A stretch of DNA of 64,000 nucleotides. Origin: Granulicella sp963717535 (GTDB lineage: Bacteria > Acidobacteriota > Terriglobia > Terriglobales > Acidobacteriaceae). Positions 1-7,538 of this stretch are shown here, one piece after another. A program made the translations under genes and the position numbers. The number at the start of each line of letters is the position of its first letter. Within the stretch, counting starts at the first letter, position 1. The stretch spans positions 372,001 to 436,000 of the forward strand of contig OY970344.1 of the NCBI GenBank assembly GCA_963717535.1, in the 5' to 3' direction. The notes below the pieces were generated by a model. It saw only the letters and a list, made by a program, of their open reading frames with translations. It searched no databases and was not told the DNA's origin.

Positions 1-879
1 ACCGGTGGCAACGGATATCTAGGTTCCGAGTTGATTCGGCAGCTGCTCTATCGCGGTATTGAGGTGTTTGCGGTAGCGAACTGCAATGTGGGCCGATTGG
101 TGGAGCTACTGCCAGCAGAGAGGATTCGGCTGATCGGCCACGACTTCGCGGCGATAGACGAGTTTGTCCAGGAGATTGAACCGGACGCGATTGTGCACCT
201 GGCCGCGGTGCATGCGGAGCCGCCAACCTTTGACGAGATGGTGGAGATGCTGAACTGCGGTGTGTTGCTTGGCGTGGCGCTCCTGCATGGAGCGGCAGCG
301 TGTTCGCGGCCGCCGGTCTTTCTGCATGCAGGGACGTACTGGCAGTTCGAGGGAGATAAGTACTCGCCGAACACGTTTTATGCGGCGGCCAAGCAGGCGC
401 TGCACGACATGCTGGAGTACTATCGGCGGGTGCGGGGCATCCCGAGTGCGACGCTGGTGTTGTATGACATCTTTGGGCCGGACGATACTCGGCCAAAGCT
501 CTGGAAGAAGATCATCCATGCAACCCCGGGATCAACGCTTCCGGTGTCTGAGGGACGGCAGTTTGTGGAGGTGGTGCATGTCGCAGATATCGCCCGTGCA
601 TTCCTGCAGGCCGCAGCGATGCTGGCCGCGGGTGAGTCGCTTGAGCCCTTTGTTGCAATCCGCTCGGGTGTGCGCATTACGCTGAAGGAGTTGGTGGAGC
701 AGGTGAAGGTCCGGGCGAACCTGGACCTCGAGTTTGACTGGGGCGCGATCCCGTATTGGCCTGGGCAGATCTTTGAGCCCTGGCAGGGACCTTTGCTTCC
801 CGGGTGGACTCCGAAGGTGTCTCCTGTTGAGGGGATCAGTGAGTTGGTTCTTAGCGAGAGAGCGGTTGAGGTTTCATGA
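1..879 (+). CDS. NAD-dependent epimerase/dehydratase (5' end outside window)
   Basis: Extended short-chain dehydrogenase of the nucleotide-sugar epimerase/dehydratase type. The frame is open from base 1 and begins TGGNGYLGS, the Rossmann GxxGxxG nucleotide loop, so only a few N-terminal residues are missing. The YxxxK catalytic pair is visible in NTFYAAAKQAL, and HAGTYWQFEG before it matches the Ser/Thr-containing active-site strand. These enzymes remodel nucleotide-activated sugars in the cytoplasm, usually for surface polysaccharide. The stop codon overlaps the start of the next gene (ATGA), so the two are probably translationally coupled and belong to a glycan operon that starts to the left. 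The exact sugar substrate cannot be told. Confidence 0.85.
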   Translation, partial: TGGNGYLGSELIRQLLYRGIEVFAVANCNVGRLVELLPAERIRLIGHDFAAIDEFVQEIEPDAIVHLAAVHAEPPTFDEMVEMLNCGVLLGVALLHGAAACSRPPVFLHAGTYWQFEGDKYSPNTFYAAAKQALHDMLEYYRRVRGIPSATLVLYDIFGPDDTRPKLWKKIIHATPGSTLPVSEGRQFVEVVHVADIARAFLQAAAMLAAGESLEPFVAIRSGVRITLKELVEQVKVRANLDLEFDWGAIPYWPGQIFEPWQGPLLPGWTPKVSPVEGISELVLSERAVEVS

Positions 880-1844
880 ACAACGACGCGCGTCCACTGA
901 TTTCGATCGTCGTTCCGGTCTTCAATGAAGAGCTGAACGTGGAGCCGTTTTATGCGAGGGTCACCGCGATCCTGGAGCCGTTGCAGGATCGGTTCCGCTT
1001 TGAATTTGTGTTTACCGATAACCACAGCACGGATCGGACGTACCCTCTTCTTTCCGGTTTGGCGGCGCGTGATGCGCGGGTGCGGGTGTTTCGGTTCTCG
1101 AAGAACTTCGGCTATCAGCGATCGATTCTCACGGGATATATGCAGGCCCGTGGGGATGCTGCGGTGCAGTTGGACGTTGACTTGCAGGACCCTCCGGAGA
1201 TGGTGGATTCATTCCTGAACATCTGGCTGGACGGGGCGGATGTGGTGTACGGAGTCCGGATACAACGGCAGGAAGGGTGGCGCATCAGTGCGGCCCGGGC
1301 CGTGTTTTATCGCCTGATCGACCTTCTTAGCGAAGAGAAGCTGCCCGTGGATGCGGGGGACTTTCGGCTGATTAGCCGACGGGTGATCGACCTGTTAGCG
1401 GAGTTTCCGGATGCAACGCCATATCTTCGGGGAACGATTGCGACGCTTGGGTTCAAGCAGGTCGGCGTGCCTTATACGCGGAGCGCGCGGGAGAGGGGCG
1501 AGAGCAAGTTCCCGTTCTCGAAGCTGCTGTCGCTGGCTCTTGATGGGATTCTGAATCACTCAACCGTGCCGCTGCGGATTGCAACGTATTTCGGACTGGG
1601 AGTGAGCCTCGTGACGTTGCTGGGAATGGTGGGCTACGCTGTGGGGCGGCTGGCGTTTGAGCGGCCCTGGCCCGCGGGGTTTACCACGCTGGCTGCGTTG
1701 ATTCTGATCTCCATCAGCATCAACGCGATGTTGCTTGGGATCATCGGCGAATACATCGGGCGAATGTACCGGCAGCAGCGGCCCGGACCGGTAACAATTA
1801 TTGAAGCTGCGATCGATCCGCCGACTGTGCCCGCAGCGCGTTAG
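876..1844 (+). CDS. GT2 glycosyltransferase, GtrB/ArnC/DPM1-like membrane protein
   Basis: Transfers a sugar from a nucleotide donor to a polyprenyl phosphate at the inner membrane. The GT2 domain fills residues 1-220 (ISIVVPVFNEE at the start, acidic DVDLQDPPE motif, then RGTIATLGFK and ESKFPFSKLLSLALDGI typical of the GtrB/DPM1 branch). Two membrane segments follow at about 232-255 and 268-290, with the GIIGEYIGRMY signature of this family. Its 322 residues are normal for the family. The ATG overlaps the upstream stop by 4 bases. Together with the epimerase it probably supplies a modified lipid-linked sugar for O-antigen or other surface glycan. Confidence 0.88.
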   Translation: MNNDARPLISIVVPVFNEELNVEPFYARVTAILEPLQDRFRFEFVFTDNHSTDRTYPLLSGLAARDARVRVFRFSKNFGYQRSILTGYMQARGDAAVQLDVDLQDPPEMVDSFLNIWLDGADVVYGVRIQRQEGWRISAARAVFYRLIDLLSEEKLPVDAGDFRLISRRVIDLLAEFPDATPYLRGTIATLGFKQVGVPYTRSARERGESKFPFSKLLSLALDGILNHSTVPLRIATYFGLGVSLVTLLGMVGYAVGRLAFERPWPAGFTTLAALILISISINAMLLGIIGEYIGRMYRQQRPGPVTIIEAAIDPPTVPAAR

Positions 1845-1856
1845 GGTCTGCGGGGT

Positions 1857-3991
1857 TCATTGAGGGAGCTCCGGGTAGAGAAGAACGGGCTTCCGCTGTG
1901 CCCGGAACTTGTTCACGTCTTCGGTCCAGGTGGCGGCGATGGTCCGGGGGTCGTCGCCATGAGTTATGGCATTGATGGTGGCGCGGTTTGCGATGAGTTT
2001 CAAAGAGCGCTCGAGCTCGAACTGGGTTGGGTAGAGCTTGTGAAGGGTACTTAGGAGCTCGACGCCTAGTTCTGTGGCGCTGAGTTGCGTGCGGTCGGTG
2101 ATGAGGATGTGGACGGCGGGGATGCTTTGGCCGTGGCCGGGGTAGTGGTTCCTGTCTTCGGGAATAGGGAGTTGGATGATCTCAAAGCGTACGCCGGGGA
2201 TCTGGCGGGCATTGAGGGTGTCTGCGAGCTGTTGGGCGTTGAACCAGGGTTGCCGTGACGGCGGCGCGGCTGCCCCGAAGACTTCGAAGGCAAGGGGAGT
2301 GCCTCGGCCTACGGAGAGGTTGGTGAACTCAAGCATGGTCGTGGCGGGGTAGAGAAGGTTGGCGGTGACGGTGTGGAGGTTGGGGCTGGGTGGGGTCCAG
2401 GGAAGGCCGGTGTTGTCGAAGAACTGGTCGCGGCGCCAGTTTTTCATCGGGATGACGGTGAGGGCGGCGTCCAGGTGCTTGGTGGCGACGGTGTAGCGGG
2501 CGAGCTCGCCGAGGGTGAGGCCGTGCTGAAGGGGGATCGGCTGGTAATTGATGTAGCTTTCGGTGCCAGGGTCGGAGGTGGGGCCGGCTACGGTGAGGCC
2601 GCCTAAGGGGTTCGGGCGGTCGAGGACGATGATGTGGAGGTCGTGGTGGTATTGCGTTCGCTCGGTGGCGGCGGCTTCGAGGAAGTAGCCGAGGACAGTC
2701 TCGTAGGTGAAGCAGCGGAGGCCGGCGTCCTGGAGGTCGATGAGGACGGCGTCGAGGTCTTTCAATTGGGTGTGGGAGGGGCGGCGGTCGGACTCGTGGG
2801 GGCCGTAGAGGCTGGTGACGGGGAGGCCGGTGGTGGGGTCGGTTTCGGTGCTGAGGTGTTCGGTGTCCTGGGCGCCGAAGATGCCGTGTTCGGGGCTGAA
2901 GAGGTTGGTGAGATGGGCTTGGGGGAGGGTTTTGGGGAGGTCGGTGTAGAGGATGTCGATGGTGCGGCGGCCGTGGGCGTCGAGGCCGGTCTGGTTGGTG
3001 AGCAGGGCTATGCGGAGGGGTTGGTTGGGGATGGTGAGTTTGGCTAGGGCGGCGAAGTGGGTGGATTCGAGGACGTCCAGGCCGGTTTGGGTTTGGGCGT
3101 TGTTGGGCAGTGTCCGAACGAGGCTGGTGCGTAGCCGCGGAGAACCCAGGTCCCAGAGGCGGGACCTGAGGGCACCCGGGTTTTGTTCAGGCGTGAGGGA
3201 TGCGGTGTTGAGGTATGAGGGAGTGTGTTGGCGGGGATGGAACGCGGCGGTTTGCCAGTGGTTTTGTTCCGTTTTGATTTGTGAGTGTGAGGGCTGCGCG
3301 TTGGGCGGGCGTTGAGTTGTAGAGGCCGAGGGCGTTCATGGCGGCGGTGGCGACTTCGCCGCGGAGGTTGGAGATGGCTGCGCCGACCTTGGGGTGGATG
3401 GCGTTGGAGAGGAGCAGGACGAAGGTGTCGGATCCGGGGTCGAGCCAGAGGCTGGTGCCGGTGAAGCCGGTGTGGCCGAAGCTGCCGATGGGGAAGCGGC
3501 CGCGCGGTTTGGAGTAGCCGGTGTCGATGTCCCAGCCGAAGCCGCGGAGGGGTTCGTCCTTGACCGCGGGGAAGTTGGGGTCGAGGAGGGTGGGGTCGCC
3601 GGTGGTGGGTTTCTGGCCTTCGGCGATGGCCTTGGCGTTGGCGCGGAAGTGTTGGCCGACCTGGAAGGGGGTGTGGCCGGGTTGTTGGGGCGGGCATTTC
3701 GATGAGGGTTTTGCGCTTGAGGGGGAGTTTGCTGGGGCGGCCGGCGTAGCGGTCGAGGAGAGCCTGCGCGAAGAGGCTCATGTCGTGGGCGGTGGAGAAG
3801 ACGCCGGCGTGGCCGGCGACTCCGCCCATGCGGCGGGTGGTGGGGTCGTGGACGGTGCCGCGGAGGAGGTGGTTGAAGTTGGGGTTGGTGGTGGGGGTGC
3901 CTTCGTCGTCGTGGGCGGTGGGGGCGGTGTGTTGTATGTCGCCTGCGTTCCAACAGGGTTCCGGAGCAGCCGGAGACGTCTGTTGTGTGTC
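1857..3991 (-). pseudogene. Serine hydrolase C-part fused to NamZ (DUF1343), interrupted reading frame
   Basis: Read on the minus strand, this continues the serine hydrolase domain of the upstream ORF and then enters a complete DUF1343 domain, the family of NamZ exo-beta-N-acetylmuramidases that release MurNAc from peptidoglycan fragments. Three frames are needed. LLRGTVHDPTTRRMGGVAGH to about 3700 is in the frame of the upstream ORF but beyond its stop. GFGWDIDTGYSK and FGHTGFTGTSLW (the HTG motif) are one frame over, from about 3690 to 3330. QTGLDVLESTHF, NLFSPEHGIFG and SLYGPHESDRRPS of DUF1343 lie in a third frame from about 3090 to 1857. The step near 3694 reads as one extra base. A perfect AGGTCCC/GGGACCT hairpin (near 3150-3170) sits in the linker. 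Serine hydrolase-DUF1343 fusions are known in this phylum. Sequence error or true decay are both possible. Confidence 0.7.
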
Positions 3992-6496
3992 CTAGGAGGT
4001 CCGAGGTACGTTGCGGAGCCTGAGCGCTCTGATTACGCCACTCGCACGGTCAAAGGGGTGGTATCGCGTCTGCGTCATGCCGAGCGGCTCGAAGATGTGT
4101 TCGCGAGCGTAGTCGTCGAGGCGTTCGCCGCTAAGCTTCTCGACCAAGGCCCCAAGCAGGATGAAGTTGATGTCGGAGTAGACGAACTTCGTGCCTGGCG
4201 CTGCTGCGAGAGGGTTGGTGAGGGCGCGGCGGAGGCCTTCGGCTTTGTCGGGGGCGGCGAGTCCCCAAGGGTCCTTGAGGCTGACGTCCGGGGCTTCCCC
4301 GCTGAAGTGGGTTAGGAGCAGGCGGAGGGTGACTCTAGCGCGTTCGGGGTCGTGGGTGGGGTTGAAGTCGGGCAGGTAGTGCTCGACTGGGGTGTCGGGG
4401 TCGAGCTTGCCCTGTTCGTAGAGCTGCATGATTGCGGTTGTGGTGACGATGCACTTGGTGAGCGAGGCCATGTCGAAGATCGTGTCTTCGGTCATGGGCT
4501 CGGCAGGGCTGGGTTGACCGTCGAGGCCGGGTTCTCCGGCGAGTTTGCGGTCGCCGTAGGCGTGGTGGAAGACGACTTCGCCGCCGTGGCCGATGACGAC
4601 AACGGCGCCGGGGAGTCCGTGGTGGGCGATGGCGTCGTTGATGAGGGTGGAGATCTGGGAGAAGTCGGCCGGGGGTTGGGGAGCGACTCTCATGGGGGGT
4701 GCCGGGAGGGTGTTAGGGTCGGGTGGAGGGGCGAATTTGTGGTCTGTGGATTGTTGACCTTGGGGCGTGGTCGCTTGGGCGTGCAAACAGCAGGTTCCCT
4801 GCGGGAATGACAGAAAAAGAAGCAGGGCAGTGGCTATGGCAGCGACTGGCTTCAGGCCGGGGCGGTAGATCTTACTGAGGACGAGGCTGGCGGCGGATCC
4901 GATGGCGAAGGTGACGACGGCGCCGATGAGAACGTACCAGGTGAAGGCGATGTGAGGGATGGTGAGGGGGCCGATGTGGGCGGGGAAGGTGCCTTGCCAG
5001 AGCCAGACGTTGAGGATGAATCCGCAGATCATGCCGATGATGGCTCCCCATTCTGTAGGGCTGTACTTCGAATGCGGGGGGATGAGGGTGCCGAGCAGGA
5101 AGACGCCAAGAAGACAGCCGTAGGCTACCGAGGCGATGGACAGGCCGATCTCGACGACGTGGCCTTTGCCGCCGTTGTGGAGCGAGATGATGGCGATGGC
5201 GAAGAGGACGATGGCCCAGAGGGCAGTGGAGGCTTTGGACATGAGGGTGCGTTCACGGTCCGAGGTCTGGGGTTTAAAGCGGATGTAGAAGTCGACGATC
5301 GTGGTGGAGCTCAGGGAGTTGAGCGCGGCGGAGAGGTTGCTCATGGCGGCCGCGAGGATGGCGGCGATGAGGAGGCCGGCGATGCCGACGGGCATCTGCT
5401 CGGTGATGAAGGTGGGGAAGAGGCGGTCAGGGGAGGTTGTCCTGGCCCACATCTCAGAAGCGAGATGTGGGGCGCCCGGCGTAGTGGCCATGCCATAGAA
5501 GACCCAGAGACCAGCGCCGATGAGGAGGAAGAAGGCGAACTGGAAGAAGATAACGACCCCCGAGCTTAGGAGGGCGAGGCGGGATTCGCGGAGGTTGCGC
5601 GCGGCGAGGAGGCGTTGGACCATCAGCTGGTCTGTGCCGTGTGAGGCCATGGTGAGGAAGGTGCCGCCGAGAAAGCCGGCCCAGAACGTGTAGGGCTGGC
5701 TCCAGAACTGCGGGGTGAGGTTGAAGGCGAAGTTGAAGGTCTCGAACTTATGCGCGGCTCCCGCGGTATGGATGATGGTGGACCAGCCTCCGGGGACGTG
5801 GTGGCCTAATGAGATGAGCGCGACGACGGTGCCGAAGACGTAGATGGCCATCTGGACGACGTCGGTCCAGATGACTGCGGCCAGGCCACCCTCGAAGGTG
5901 TAGAGCAGGGTGAGAGCTGTGATGATGCCAATGGACAGGATGTCGCCGGTGCCGATGGCGATGGAGACAACGATGCTGACCGCGAAGACGCGGACCCCTT
6001 CTGCGGCGGCCCGGGTGAGGAGAAACAGGCCGGCGGTCACCTTGTGGAGGACGGGGCCGAAGCGGCGGTCGATGAGTTGGTAGGCGGTGAGCATTTCGCC
6101 GGCGAAGTAGCGTGGGAGGAAGAGTGCGGCTACGACTACGCGGCCGAGGAGGTAGCCCAGGACGACCTGCAGGAAACCAAAGTTGCCGGTGAAGGCTACT
6201 CCGGGGATGGAGATGATGGTGAGTGTAGAGGTCTCTGCGGAGACTACGGAGAGCGCGATGGCCCACCATGGGACAGTATTGCCGGCGAGGAAGTAGCTCT
6301 TGAGCGACTTGTCCTGATTTGGGCCACGGGAGCGGAATCTTAGCCCGAAGAGGGTGATCGCGATGAGGTAGATTGCGATCAGGGCGAGGTCTGGAGCGCG
6401 CAGATGATGGGGTTGGACGATGATGAACGCGAGCGGGGCGAAGCTGGGGGGCAAGGAGCTCTCCGGCGGCGGGAGGAGCGGCAAACGGGCGCCCAA
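3992..6496 (-). CDS. SSF-family sodium/solute symporter fused in frame to the N-part of a serine hydrolase
   Basis: Residues about 20-550 are a sodium:solute symporter with around 13 hydrophobic segments (for example LLIAAILAAAMSNLSAALNS, typical of SSF TM8-9). From L548 the frame runs into a signal-peptide-like stretch (AAIATALLLFLSF) and a class C beta-lactamase-like domain with the SxxK motif in MASLTKCIV and YSDINF as second motif. It stops at TAG before the HTG motif. Normally these would be two proteins. The join contains a repeat seen elsewhere, and L548 is a CTG where a start would be expected. A palindromic repeat is translated at residues 340-349 (GAPHLASEMW). Start is uncertain: TTG at 6496, no ATG nearby. 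Context suggests import of cell-wall sugars. Confidence 0.7.
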   Translation of the reverse strand: MGARLPLLPPPESSLPPSFAPLAFIIVQPHHLRAPDLALIAIYLIAITLFGLRFRSRGPNQDKSLKSYFLAGNTVPWWAIALSVVSAETSTLTIISIPGVAFTGNFGFLQVVLGYLLGRVVVAALFLPRYFAGEMLTAYQLIDRRFGPVLHKVTAGLFLLTRAAAEGVRVFAVSIVVSIAIGTGDILSIGIITALTLLYTFEGGLAAVIWTDVVQMAIYVFGTVVALISLGHHVPGGWSTIIHTAGAAHKFETFNFAFNLTPQFWSQPYTFWAGFLGGTFLTMASHGTDQLMVQRLLAARNLRESRLALLSSGVVIFFQFAFFLLIGAGLWVFYGMATTPGAPHLASEMWARTTSPDRLFPTFITEQMPVGIAGLLIAAILAAAMSNLSAALNSLSSTTIVDFYIRFKPQTSDRERTLMSKASTALWAIVLFAIAIISLHNGGKGHVVEIGLSIASVAYGCLLGVFLLGTLIPPHSKYSPTEWGAIIGMICGFILNVWLWQGTFPAHIGPLTIPHIAFTWYVLIGAVVTFAIGSAASLVLSKIYRPGLKPVAAIATALLLFLSFPQGTCCLHAQATTPQGQQSTDHKFAPPPDPNTLPAPPMRVAPQPPADFSQISTLINDAIAHHGLPGAVVVIGHGGEVVFHHAYGDRKLAGEPGLDGQPSPAEPMTEDTIFDMASLTKCIVTTTAIMQLYEQGKLDPDTPVEHYLPDFNPTHDPERARVTLRLLLTHFSGEAPDVSLKDPWGLAAPDKAEGLRRALTNPLAAAPGTKFVYSDINFILLGALVEKLSGERLDDYAREHIFEPLGMTQTRYHPFDRASGVIRALRLRNVPRTS
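4793..4812. repeat. Dispersed repeat GGTTyCC..CGGGAATGACA, copy A
   Basis: The motif GGTTCCCTGCGGGAATGACA matches 46304-46324 (GGTTTCCCGTCGGGAATGACA) almost base for base. Here it lies inside the coding frame, in the signal-like stretch that joins the symporter to the serine hydrolase. The other copy is intergenic. Confidence 0.5.
5446..5479. repeat. REP palindrome inside the symporter gene
   Basis: A perfect 9-base stem CCACATCTC / GAGATGTGG with a 6-base loop (5447-5470) followed by GGCGCCCGG. The same palindrome occurs between genes at 26106-26129 and 26187-26210. Here it is read in frame as GAPHLASEMW in a loop between membrane segments. Confidence 0.85.
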
Positions 6497-6567
6497 GCCG
6501 CGTGCTGTGGTTTGCCCGTATGATAGCGGCCTGAACAGATCAGAAGAAGCGGAAGGATGACGGAGGA

Positions 6568-7482
6568 ATGGGTGTGTATCTTGCCGTAGACGCGGGCGGC
6601 ACGAAAACGGAATGTGTGATTGGGGACGAGGAGCGGATCTTGTCCCGGGTGACCGGCGAGACGGTGAAGATTATGTCCGTCGGTGCGCCGGAGGCTTCGG
6701 CGCGTTTGCGACATCTGCTGGAAGAGGCGAGCGCGCAGGCCAGGGTGCCGCTGTACCTGGTGACGCGTGCCTGCATGGGCCTGGCCGGGATCTCGAGCGA
6801 GGGTGTGCGGGCTTGGGCGGAGGCGACGCTGGGGGAGATGCTCACCGGTGAGCTGATCCTCACAGGCGATGAGGAGATTGCGCTGGAGGCCGCGTTTGGC
6901 AGTGAGGGTCCTGGGGTGCTGGTGATCTCGGGGACTGGGTCGCACGTGGTGGGGCGGTGCTCGAACGGATCACGGATGACCGCGGGTGGATGGGGGCCAA
7001 TGCTGGGCGATGAGGGCTCGGGGCACTGGATCGGGCTGGAAGGGATAAGGAGCGGTTTGAGGGCGGTGGATCGCGGTGTTCCGAGCAGTCTGCTAAGAGA
7101 GATCAACGCGACCTGGGGAATCAACAGCATCGGGGCGCTGATCGCCAAAGCAAACGGCCGTCCACGACCGGACTTTGCATCGTTGGTTGAGGCGGTCGCC
7201 CGTTGCGCGGCGCAGGGTGATGCGTTGGCAAAGAGTGTGCTGGAGCGTGCAGGCCAGGAGTTGGCCTCCCAGGTGAATGTTGTTGTAGCCAAGATGCGCG
7301 CCGCCGCGTGCGATCCAGAGGACTTGGAGCGAATTGCGTTTACAGGAAGCGTTTTGAACAGGATTCGCCCAGTGCATGAGGCGTTCGCGGCGGCGCTGCG
7401 ATTGAGTCATCCGGGCGCGATGGTGGACGACCGCCAGACGGAGCCAATCGAAGGCGCGCTGGCGCGAGCGCGGCGCAGGTAA
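6568..7482 (+). CDS. BadF/BadG/BcrA/BcrD ATPase family sugar kinase (NAGK/MurK-like)
   Basis: ASKHA-fold kinase of about 304 residues. The phosphate-1 loop YLAVDAGGTKTECVIGD is at the N-terminus, the second glycine-rich segment VLVISGTGSHVVG lies near 120, and GGWGPMLGDEGSGHWIG near 140 is the hallmark of N-acetylglucosamine kinase-like members. This family includes eukaryotic NAGK and bacterial amino-sugar kinases that phosphorylate GlcNAc and MurNAc. GGAGG lies 2 bases before the ATG. The gene is divergent from the symporter/serine hydrolase/NamZ genes, with a gap of about 70 bases that must hold both promoters. That neighbourhood favours MurNAc or GlcNAc as substrate, which is inference. 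Confidence 0.82.
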   Translation: MGVYLAVDAGGTKTECVIGDEERILSRVTGETVKIMSVGAPEASARLRHLLEEASAQARVPLYLVTRACMGLAGISSEGVRAWAEATLGEMLTGELILTGDEEIALEAAFGSEGPGVLVISGTGSHVVGRCSNGSRMTAGGWGPMLGDEGSGHWIGLEGIRSGLRAVDRGVPSSLLREINATWGINSIGALIAKANGRPRPDFASLVEAVARCAAQGDALAKSVLERAGQELASQVNVVVAKMRAAACDPEDLERIAFTGSVLNRIRPVHEAFAAALRLSHPGAMVDDRQTEPIEGALARARRR

Positions 7483-7538
7483 GGCATAGCCAGCGAAAGC
7501 CCGCCCGGAATGCGTCCTGCGCCGACTGGTGTGGATCG

